A stretch of DNA of 64,000 nucleotides. Origin: Miscanthus floridulus (Eukaryota > Streptophyta > Magnoliopsida > Poales > Poaceae). This document shows, piece by piece, positions 22,099 through 31,669 of the stretch. Each line of letters opens with the position of its first letter. Positions within the stretch are counted from its first letter, which is position 1. The notes below the pieces were generated by a model. The model had not been told where the DNA came from. It did no database searches and was given only the letters and a program-made list of their open reading frames with translations. The DNA is taken from the NCBI RefSeq assembly GCF_019320115.1, contig NC_089588.1:118387591-118451590 (forward strand), in the 5' to 3' direction. A program made the translations under genes and the position numbers.

Positions 22099-24594
22099 GG
22101 ATTTCACCCCGCCGGCTGGGCCGGCCCACACAATCCGCACACACGCACACATGCACGCGCCACCGCCCGTGCGTCCGCGCGCCCACGCCTCCCGCTCGGC
22201 TACAGCTGTCGTACCATCGGCTACGGCGCGCCCTCCTCTTTCCCTCAGCGGCTGACGACCCGGCCCTGCTCGTCAGAGCCGTCCGCCACCTCCGCATGCC
22301 CCGCGCTTGGTCAAGGCGGAACCACCGCTGCCGCAACCACCCCGCGCCCGCTCCTCGCGTCGTGGGAGCGCCGTCCCCGCACAGGCCTCTATAAAACAGC
22401 GCTGAGCCCGTCGCCGCCCCTCTCTGTTGCCCCCGCTCCCTCCTTCGCGCTCGCCGTGCACGGAAGACGCAACCGCCGCGACGCCGAGGTCCGTCGTTCG
22501 TCCTCCACGTGGTCCGCCGTCCTCGAGCCGCCTCCGTCCTCGTTTCCCCCACGGTGAGAACCCCCGTGCTCCCCTCTTTCTTCCCGTGCGGTTATTCGAG
22601 TGTTTCATGGTCGTTTGAGCTTTACTCGCGTGCGCCCGTGAGCTCCATGCCGCCGGCCATGGCGACCGCCGCCTCGGCCCTCTTCTCCGGCCGCCGTATC
22701 GGCCTTGGCGAGTTCCCCTTCACCCTCTTGTTCTCCCGGTGCTCTCGGATTCGCAAACCGAGGCCCATAGGCCTTGTTTTTCCGCACGCCGACGAGCTCT
22801 CGCTGCCGTCCATGGCTCGGCCGCACCGGAGCTACTGTGCCGACCGCCGGCGCCCCTTCCTCTCTCCCTCCCATCTGTTCCAGGCCGTCCATTGCTTGAT
22901 CGACGGCCCACGTAGGTCGATACCCCTTCGCGGGTAACTTTGCTAAAGAGACCCCCTGATTTCGTCTATTTGAACCCGCCGTCCATAGCGCATTTTCCTG
23001 AGTGCATTTTCTTCTTTTGAAAACATAAACTAAATTGTTTTAGTCCAAAATACGTTTTCAGTATTTACAGAAATGCCACTAGATTTGTTTTGCTCATAAA
23101 AACTTCGTTTTAGCTCCGAATCGACCCGTTCAACTTGCGTTAGTTTCGTAATTTCGTAATCTACGTGTTAGTACCACTGTTAACCATGTTTGCAACTTTT
23201 AAATTTCATGGTTAGGTTTAATTAAATAAATTGCTATAGGAAACCTTGTTTAATTCATAACTTTCGTGTTTTAGCTCCATTTTTCGTGAACTTCGCGTTG
23301 ACGTGATCGTAGCGAGACGTATATTCTTTTCATAAACATTTTATCTTGTTTTCTATACTGTTGGTGTACTGTCCTAATTATAGGAATGTTTGCTTTGCAT
23401 GAATGCCTTTGGAATATTGTATGTTGCCGTGTTGGTCGCGTTCAGACGGTGAGGAGAACGTTGGAGACCAAGAGTTCTTCGACGACCAGCAGGACCAGCA
23501 GGAGTTTGCTAACCAAGGCAAGTATAGCATGGGCCTACCTTGACATTCTATTCACTTTAATCATTTACTCATGTGCATGTGTCTAACTTTGATAACCTTA
23601 AGGACATTCTAGTCATGTGATGACATGTTCCCTTGACTCCTATGGGTTAATTGCATATGGGTAGATTGCTAGTGCTCTAACTGAACATGATCTACACTAT
23701 GGTTAATGGTTCTATGGAACTAAAAGTATAACGTGATTTGTAACAACTGATCCATAGGGCAAAGGTGCAAATGACTTTTGATCATGTTGCTCCCGGCCCT
23801 CCATAAGGACTTATCTGTCGGCAAAAGTTGGGACTAACAGTGCAACCATGAGGGTCATATGGCTCTGATTTTAGCTCAGTAATAGGACCTTTTCTAGCTT
23901 GTTAGAGGTTACCTTTATGGCGCAAGAGGGGCTTGCCACGTTGGGTATAGGGCTGCCTCTGTTCCTATGTGTATAGCCGCGATGGATATGTGCCATAGGA
24001 AAGGGGGGTTCCTACATCTGCCTACTGAGGAAACCTAGTGGCCCGGAAAACTCATAGAATAATTGGTTACTCAATGTGGTTCATTTATGATGGTGTACGA
24101 TGATAAAATGATGCAAATGATTCTGATATCTGATTATGTGGGTATAAATGGGAGCTTAAGCATAACTTGATTATACTTGTTAATAAAATTTGGACATACT
24201 AAAAATGCTAACAGCAGTAAACCAGTGTCATCTTTTTGAGCTTCATAACCCCATGTTATCTTGTTAAGTACGGGAAGTACTTACGCTTGTTTATTTCTAT
24301 ATTTGGATAAAAAACCCGGATGGGTAAGAGATGACAACGGGTATGAGGAATTCCCTGAGGATTATTAGGCTTGTGGTCAACCCGTTGACCTTCCCTGTGA
24401 TGGTGTTCCACGAGAGAGAGTTATCTTTTCATTTCCGCTGTGATGTAGAAGACTAAGTTATGTTATTATCGTGATGTAAGATACACTGTGATAATACTCT
24501 CTTATAATTTGTCAGCTTGTGTGTGTGATTGATCCCTGGGCACACATGAGTTAGTGCATTCAATTTTATCCTTAAAATTGGGTGTGACAACAAT
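22099..24594 (+). mobile_element. Gypsy-type LTR fragment captured in CACTA 1
   Basis: GC-rich leader with a TATA box, then AT-rich sequence containing the Tekay-like LTR words GAGGAGAACG, GACCAGCAGGA and TGATCCCTGGGCACACATGA, and the LTR-type end GGGTGTGACA at 24,585-24,594. The U3 start (expected TGT-ACACCC) is missing, so only a 5'-truncated LTR is present. It occupies the place of the main TNP2 exons. CACTA 3 has the same fragment with the same right junction (GTGTGACA|ACAATGAAAGG), so capture predates the duplication. Copy 1 lacks about 177 bp that CACTA 3 has at 61,410-61,586. Open frames in the GC-rich part are not genes. Confidence 0.7.
22390..22396 (+). promoter_or_regulatory. LTR-derived TATA box in CACTA 1
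   Basis: TATAAAA in GGCCTCTATAAAACAGC, followed by a GC-rich leader. It points towards the remaining TNP2 tail and Transposase_24 gene 2.2-2.5 kb downstream. The motif is seen; activity is not shown. Confidence 0.55.
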
Positions 24595-24789
24595 GAAAGG
24601 GATGATGACGAGGACGCTAGAGACGAGGTGCGAAATCTAAAGGACATACAAATGCTTGAACGATTACGTTTAGACAATGACAATGAAGACAACATTCCTC
24701 CTTCGGATAGTTTTGATGAGTTGGACAATGTTGATAGTGATGACGAGACCTATGATCCAGCTAATCTCAATCATGAAGATTATTTTTAA
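24595..24789 (+). pseudogene. TNP2 acidic C-terminal tail in CACTA 1
   Basis: Codes an Asp/Glu-rich tail (RDDDEDARDEVRNLKD...VDSDDETYDPANLNHEDYF) ending in TAA at 24,787-24,789. It is homologous to the TNP2 end of CACTA 2 at 10,160-10,367. All upstream TNP2 domains are missing. An intron-like gap with TTGCAG leads to the Transposase_24 gene. Confidence 0.8.
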
Positions 24790-24891
24790 TACATGTAATA
24801 CAATGTTTTTTGTAATTATGTTTTGTTCATTTTTGCACCTATTTCTAATTACGTCTTGTTTTTCTTTTTTGTTGCAGGTGATTGAACAAAG

Positions 24892-26760
24892 ATGGCGGGC
24901 GACCGTCATAGGTCCGTGAGCTCGATTTACCAAAGACCACGCCGGCTGTAGGAGGAGGTGGAGGGGGCGGCGGAGGGATCGGACAGGAGGAGGACCGCTA
25001 GATGCAGGAGGGGGCCGTCTCCTCCCACGCTGCGTGAGGAGGAGCCGGAGGAGGAGGTGGCGCCCGTGGACGAGTCGGACAATGAGCTAGTTTGGCAGAT
25101 GGACGAGGAGGAGGGGCCGCACGAGGACAACGAGTTAGAGGCGGCAGGCACGAGTTCCGCTTCCTTTGAGTCCTCTTCGAGTGTCTACTTGCGAGGTCCC
25201 GTGAGCCTCCCACATGTTCCGCTTCCTCACCAACGCCCAGTGATTCACCCCGAAGGGCAAAAGTAAGTAACTTTATATGTTATCACCACTACTTCATATG
25301 ATATGATGAAAAAAACTAATAATTTTTCTTAATCACTTGTGCAGGAACTGGGTGGTTGTGTCGGGTGGTAGTGCACGGCTAGTCAATGGCAACCTGGGTC
25401 TTCTGTGTAGGCAACACTTCCCCGGCATTGTCACGTATGCATTGAAGACGGAGCCGGCCTACTCGTTTGACTACTACACCATCGCCACCGATACGGAGTA
25501 CCCCAACAAGGAGGCGCGGGTGAAGGCAGAGCTTTGGGTAAGTCTTCCTCGCACAACATTGCTCAATACGTCCCATTCATTGGACTTTTCTTGAAATAAT
25601 GAATGGATACATCGCTTTTGTATGCAGACTTATTACAGATGCGAGGAGGGATTTGAGGCCAGGGCAGAGCAGGCGACTACCAAAGCCGATAAAAAACTCG
25701 TCTCCGACATGCATCATGAGGTGCGCATCTAGGCCATCGTAACCTACTATGGGTTGAAGCTTGGAGAGAGGAAAACCAAGAAAGACGCAAGAGAGATGCA
25801 GCTGACCCGAGAGCAGTACCTTGAGGTAAATGAAGAACATCAATATTGATTCATTTTGAGATTAAGTTGGTTTAATTTGATCTTCTTATATGTCCAATAC
25901 TTGATGACGTGTAGATGATTCCCTGGTGGTGCCAAGCATATCCCGAGTGCTGGGCGATGATGGTGGACAGGTGGTTCACGGAGGAGTACCTCAAGATGCA
26001 CAGGGATGCCTGGGACCGTCGTTTGTAGATGCAAGGTCCAGCACACCATCAAGGCAGCCGCAGCCTCGCCGGATACAAACAAGCATGGGTACGCGAATTC
26101 ATTTATCTATTGTGACGCTCAGTTTTGCCTGATTTCTAATCATCGTGATGTTTTTCTCGCAGTCGGCGTCACATAGTGGCCAGGCTTGCTCGGACTTCCA
26201 GGCATGGTGTATGGCCCACAAGGGCAAGGCGACGTCCGACGTCTCCTTCAACCTGGAGGATCCGCCTGAGGCATACACGAACCTGAGCGTCCACTCCCGC
26301 ATCAGTGAGTACACTGAGGTGGCGAGGTCGCTCCATGGGTCAGAGCACGATCCGAGCACCTAGGACTTCGATGGAGAGGCTATCATGAGGGCGGAGCAAG
26401 GCAAGAAGCATGGGCGGTTCTGGTTTGCCGACGGCGTCATCGACACGGCCTCTACTCCCTCTCTCTCTCCTAGATCTGAGCACGGAGCACGAGCGAGAGC
26501 CCGGCCATTCGCACACGGCCGACCGCTGCATAGCACCGGGTCGACGCACTCGAGGTTATTCCTGTTTTACTCGTCATACATTGATCTTTACACACCTTAA
26601 TTAGCTTGCATTACTGAAACATTGGAGTGAAATATTGCAGGCCCGGCTGGAACAAGAAATGAGGCAACGTCAGGAGCTGGAGGCCGGGCACCAGAGGATG
26701 GCGGCCCAGCTGGAGGCCGAGCGGGCCGAGCGGTAGGCCTAGGCGTAGAGACTGACGGAC
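24892..26760 (+). pseudogene. Transposase_24 gene of CACTA 1, broken
   Basis: Exons 24,892-25,262, 25,345-25,537, 25,628-25,825, 25,915-26,088, from 26,163, and a coiled-coil exon from about 26,641 (ARLEQEMRQRQELEAGHQRM). All donors and acceptors up to exon 5 are intact GT-AG. Domain text includes NWVVVSGGSARLVNG, LGLLCRQHFPGIVTYA, KAELW, QLTREQYLE, HSRISEYTEVARS and GKKHGRFWFADG. Nonsense codons: TAG at 24,949, TAG in exon 3 (ATC TAG GCC, about 25,730), TAG at 26,026, TAG after EHDPST (about 26,360) and TAG near 26,483. CACTA 3 has sense codons at several of these sites and a stop where this copy reads Trp. Confidence 0.83.
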
Positions 26761-27379
26761 ATTACAGAGTTCTTACAAGGGCTTGGGCAACGTGTATGCT
26801 TCTCTCTGCCAGCTGGGCTGTTGGTTCCACCTCTGCCTCCGCGTCCTACAGCTCTAGCTACTCCTGTGAGTATGAAAGTTTTTTACTTTCTCTTGTGCTT
26901 TGCTTGTATGGCCTCTACCTTCCTAGATTAGCTATCCAAATAATATTGTTTCACATGCAATCTTTTCTCCTTTGTGCAGTCTCCATCTGACGGTGGTTTG
27001 AATAATCCACCTCATGCACCTCCGAATGATGGAACTAGGCCTTCACCACAGTCGCAGTGGCCGAGATGAGTGCATGTTGTATTTTTTTCATTTGTTGTTC
27101 ACTTGGTGATGGACTTGTGATATACTTGTGATGCACTTGTGGACTTTGATAGACTTGTGGATTTATTTGGATGGACTTGAGCACTTATTATTATATATGT
27201 GATATATATTGTGATGGATGTGATATGTGCGGATGGATGTGTGTATGGATGAGATACATATGTGATGGATGAAATATATATGTGATGAATGAGATATATA
27301 TGTGATGGATGAGATATATGATTGTTTGAATTTATTTGTCATGATGGAATGTAAAAAAAAATAAAAAATTGCCGTTTTG
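26761..27379 (+). other. 3' part of CACTA 1 before the right array
   Basis: Remains of the last Transposase_24 exons (a Pro-rich stretch near 26,990-27,070 ending TGA), then AT-rich sequence with a loose ATGGATGAGATATATATGTG-like repeat at about 27,180-27,320. Confidence 0.55.
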
Positions 27380-28215
27380 GGTCACTTTGCCGAGTGTTGC
27401 ACTCGGCAAAGTATCCCGTTGCCGAGTGCCATGGTCACAGCACTCGGCAAAGCTGGAAAAATGGGCGCTCGGAAAACCATTTTTCCAGCTTTGCCGAGTG
27501 CCATGACCATGGCACTCGGCAAAGAATTTTTTTTAAAAAAAAATCAAACTTTGCCGAGTGCCGGCCAGAGGACACTCGACAAAGATTTTTTTAAAAAAAA
27601 TTCAAACTTTGCCAAGTGCCGGTAAGAGGGCACTCGGCAAAGAATTATTTTTTAAAAAAAATTCAAACTTTGCCGAGTGCCGGCCAGAGGGCACTCGGTA
27701 AAGAATTTTTTTTTAAAAAATTCAAACATTGTCGAGTGCCGACAAGAAGGCACTCGGCAAAGAATTTTTTTTAAAAAAATTGAACCTTTGCCGAGTGCCG
27801 GCCAGAGGGCACTCGGCAAAGAATTTAAAAAAAATTCAAACTTTGCCGAGTGCCGTAAATAGAGCACTCGACAAAGAATTAAAAAAAATCAAACTTTGCC
27901 GAGTGCCGGCCAGGGAGCACTCGGCAAAGAATTTTTTTTTAAAAAAATAAAAAAATCTTTGCCGAGTGCCTGCAGGGTTGGCACTCGGCAAAGCCACCGT
28001 CAACGGAACCGGCGCCATGACGGTCGCTTTTCTTTGCCGAGTGTCCCCGGGGCTCTCGGCAAAGCCTTTGCCGAGGGCCCGATAAAAGACACTCGGTAAA
28101 GAGGGCTTTGCCGATCAATTTTTTGCCGTGTGTTCTTTGCCGAGTGTCGCACTCGGCAAAGGCTTTGCCGAGTGCAATTTGGCCTTTGTCGAGTGCCTCA
28201 GGCACTCGGCAAAGA
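27380..28215 (+). repeat. Right subterminal repeat array of CACTA 1
   Basis: About fifteen palindromic units of the TTTGCCGAGTGCC-n-GGCACTCGGCAAAG type spaced roughly every 60 bp, separated by A- or T-runs. This is the densest subterminal array in the window and ends 17 bp inside the terminal inverted repeat. Confidence 0.92.
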
Positions 28216-28232
28216 ACCTGAATCCAGTAGTG

Positions 28233-28494
28233 ATACATACGTTTACCATTTAATTTGAAGATGTTTCTTTCTCATTATGTATCGATGATGCAGTTGTGGT
28301 ACAATTAATACTTCTTCTTGCTAGGGAATTTATATTTGATAAACAAATCTAAGATGTTTGTTTTTTCATTATGAATCAAAGATGCAGATGTAGTGCCGCT
28401 CTTCTTCTCCTTTGTACAGTATAGTATAGTATAGACGATAGATGCTCCAAGGTTTACTAACTCTGCCTATTCATTTGTACTGTCTTTTTGGTAG
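28233..28494 (+). other. Remnant of the NLR-1 intron
   Basis: AT-rich sequence ending in a T-rich tract and the acceptor GGTAG that opens NLR-1 exon 2. The donor side and exon 1 are not in the window; the CACTA right end takes their place. Confidence 0.6.
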
Positions 28495-30261
28495 GTACTT
28501 CATCGTTACTGACGACGTATGGGACATAAATTCTTGGCAAGCAATAGGATCAGCTTTGCATCGGAACAATAACGGAAGTAGAGTAGTCAAAACTACTCGA
28601 AATCTAGAAGTAGCCTGTGGCGATGAGGTTTACCAGCTTGGTCCACTTTCACATGACAACTCAAAGAAGCTCTTTTATATGAGACTATATGGTGGTGAAG
28701 ACAAATGTCCTGCTCATCATCCTGAAGAGGCATCCCAAAATATTCTGGACAAATGTGGCAGTGTGCCATTAGCTATCATCACAATGGCTAGCTTGTTGGT
28801 GGGCAAATCAAGAGAGGATTGGTTTGAGGTCTGTAGCTCTCCTGGTTTCTATCGTGGCAGAGAGAACAAACGAGTAGATGATACTGTGTGGATATTGTCC
28901 CTTAGCTACTATGATCTTCCTTCTCATCTGAAGACCTGCTTACTGTACCTAAGTGTGTATCCCAAAGACTATCAGATTAAGAAAAATTCTTTGATATGGA
29001 AGTGGATAGCAGAAGGTTTTATAGAGAAGAAAACATGAACAAGCCTGTTTCAGCGGGGAGAGGAATACTTCCATCAGCTCATAAACAGAAACATGATCCA
29101 AGGGGTAGAGTCAGAAGTGGAAGGCATCATACATTACTGCCGTGTTCATGACATGGTCCTTGATCTTATTCGTGGTCTGGCAGGCGAAGAAAACTTCATC
29201 ACTATCTCAAATGAGGATGGGGGAACATCATCACGACATAAGGTGCGCCGGATAGCACACCAGAACAGGATATTGCTGGGTCAATTCCATCCTTACGGTG
29301 ATATGGACATGACACAACTGAGGTCTTTGGTTGCCCATGGGTGTGATATCCGTGGTCTTGTCTTGCATCCGAGCTTTAAACTCTTACGTGTGCTAGCTTT
29401 AGAGAGGTGCACATCACCTGATACTCAGGAGTATGGCAGGCGCTGGCTTGAGCATCTTGGGAAACTAGTTCATCTGAGGTACCTAGGGCTACGACATACA
29501 GATGTTGAAGAGCTCCCCGAGGCGATAGGAGCTCTAAAGCTCCTACAAACACTGGACTTGGAAGGTATCGGAGGAGATGGTATGCAAGTCCAACTGCCAT
29601 CGAGCGTTAGCTTGCTAACACGGTTGGTCTGCGTAAGATGTGACCCATACACGAAGGTGCCCGATGGGTTCCTCCAGAAGGTGACATCACTGGAGGAGCT
29701 ACAGATACGTGTTGACATGCTGTCTTTTGAGTCCAAGAGGCAATTTTTGAAGGTGCTGGGCAACCAGAGCCTACTGAGGGTGCTCCGTGTGATTGGCATG
29801 GGCAGGCTGGAAGAGAGCGTGCAGGAAGAACTTTTGAAGTCACTAGGCAATCTGCAGGAGCTCGAGCATCTGCATCTGCATGTTTTTAAGTATGGAGAAA
29901 CTAGCCCTGCCTCAACAGAGTGGGACAAAGCTGTGCTTCCGGAACATCTCAGGCGTCTCTGTATATGTTGTATCTAGTTCCCTTGTGTGCCATCATTCAT
30001 CGATCCCACGCTTCTCCCCAACCTTTGCTACTTGGAGTTGTATGTGCGTCATATGGACGAGGCAGGTCGGAGAGCCTTGGGTGGGCTGCCAGAACTCTGT
30101 TACCACTAAGGCTGGATAACGAGCTGGCTTGGCTCGGCTCGGCTCGTTCTGGCTCGTTAAGATAACGAGCTAGCTCAGCTCAGCTCGTTATCCTAACGAG
30201 CCAGAAAGCCAGCTCGGCTCGGCTCGTTAAAAGCTCGAGCTGGCTCGTTACGCTCGCGAGC

Positions 30262-30734
30262 TGTCGACGAAATATGGTCGGCAGTCTACCTAGGGGTATG
30301 CCCAAGGTAGTAGATTATCGGCAGACAGATGCGCAAGCCTCAAACAAGACGGTGACACAAGACAGACACGAGGTTTTATCCAGGTTCGGCCGCCAAGAAG
30401 GCGTAATACCTACGTCCTGCGTCTGATTTGTATTGCTGTATGTCAATGAGAGATGTTTTTTAGAGGGGTCCCCTGCCCGTCTTATATAGTCCGGGGGCAG
30501 GGTTACAGATCTGGAAACTAATCCTAGTCAGTTACAATTGCCATATGTAGCCGGATAAGGATTCCTATCCTAACCGATCAGGATCCTGCTTGGTCGCCAA
30601 ATCCGTCTTGATTCCTTGTGCGGGACTCCGATCAGGTTAACTGGGCCGCACATCGTCTTTCGGGTGGACTGAACCCATCGATCCGGGCCAGCCCAAGCTT
30701 AGCCGTAAGGGTATAGGGGTTAATACCCCCACAG
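30262..30734 (-). repeat. 3' LTR
   Basis: 473 bp, TG...CA ends. On the minus strand it is preceded by the G-rich run CTCGGGGACTAGC, the likely polypurine tract. Confidence 0.92.
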
Positions 30735-31669
30735 CTAGTCCCCGAGCATCATGTATTATGCTGCGACACGTCATTTTAACCTTCTCCGACAAGCGAGGCT
30801 TGAATCCTTGACGCCTCCGACCACCGTCATCACCGGAGAAGTTGGTTGTCCGAAGAATGTATGGTGCTCTTAAGAAAAAAGAAAAGGATTTCTGTCCTGA
30901 GAAGTGTGCCCACTTGTATTTCTGAAAAGAAATGTAAGTGGTCTTGAAGCATAGCGTCCTTGAACATCAGAAGCGTAGGGGTCGAAAAACAAACACATTC
31001 ACCGCAAGGTGAAGTGCGCCCACTTAGTCCCCGAGCCTGGTAGTAGGTGACATAGGCACGTGGTGCCAGGGTCTAAAAAGAATTCATAGTTTAGTTGAAA
31101 ACCGAATTGCCGTACAGGCAAAACGTGATGCACCGGCAGGTGCATCGTACCGATGTAATCCCCGAGCTTGCTGGAAGGCGAAGTATGAGCCTTGTAGCAA
31201 GGTCTAAAGAAATGTCTCTTAACTGTATGTGAGTACAAATCACATGTAGCCAAGGAGAACCATTATTCAAGCAGTGGTCGGGGCAGTCCCCGAGCATATT
31301 AATAATCCTTATAATCATTCAAAGCACAGGGGTTGATTTAAACAAACACATTCACCGCAAGGTGAAGTGTGCCCACTTAGTCCCCGAGCCTGGTAGTAGG
31401 TGACGTAGGCACGTGGTGCCAGGGTCTAAAAAGAAATGTCGCTAAAGTTAAGAATCCAATTGCCGTACAGGCAAAGCAAGATACACCGGCAGGTGCATCG
31501 TACCGACGTAGTCCCCGAGCTTACTGGAAGGCGAAGTATGAGCCTTGTAGCAAGGTCCAAATAAATGTCTCTCAACTGTATGTGAGCACAAAATCACATG
31601 TAGCCGAGGAGAGCAAAACTCCAAGAAGTGGTCGGGAGAGTCCCCGAGCACAGCGGTGGTCATACTCGG
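30735..31669 (-). repeat. Non-coding 3' region with two ~353-bp tandem units
   Basis: Units from about 30,991 and about 31,344 repeat the same order of blocks: TTCACCGCAAGGTGAAG, 'cttagtccccgagcctggta', GGCACGTGGTGCCAGGGTCT, GCACCGGCAGGTGCATCGTAC and CACATGTAGCC. The 'tccccgagc' word recurs throughout. Several blocks are themselves small palindromes. No coding capacity. Confidence 0.8.

Larger units (their letters stand above)
20399..28232 (+). mobile_element. CACTA element 1, complete by termini, TNP2 replaced by an LTR fragment
   Basis: Begins CACTACTGGAAACGGGG and ends in the complement of CACTACTGGATTCAGG. Contents in order: left subterminal repeats, a long foldback, more subterminal repeats, a gypsy-type LTR fragment, the acidic tail of TNP2, a broken Transposase_24 gene and a dense right subterminal array. 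It can move only if enzymes come from elsewhere. The flanking trinucleotides differ (ATT on the left, ATA on the right), and the left flank is NLR 3' flank while the right flank is NLR-1 intron. This points to a recombinant rather than a simple insertion. Confidence 0.88.

Noticed and set aside
22062..22937. Several Pro/Arg/Ser-rich frames in the GC-rich LTR fragment, recurring at 59.3-60.3 kb
   Set aside because: Present in overlapping phases and on both strands; they reflect the LTR leader.
27380..28215. CRISPR-like array of regular palindromic repeats
   Set aside because: Eukaryotic context; the units are the known CACTA subterminal motif, the spacers are A/T-runs, and the array ends at the transposon terminus.
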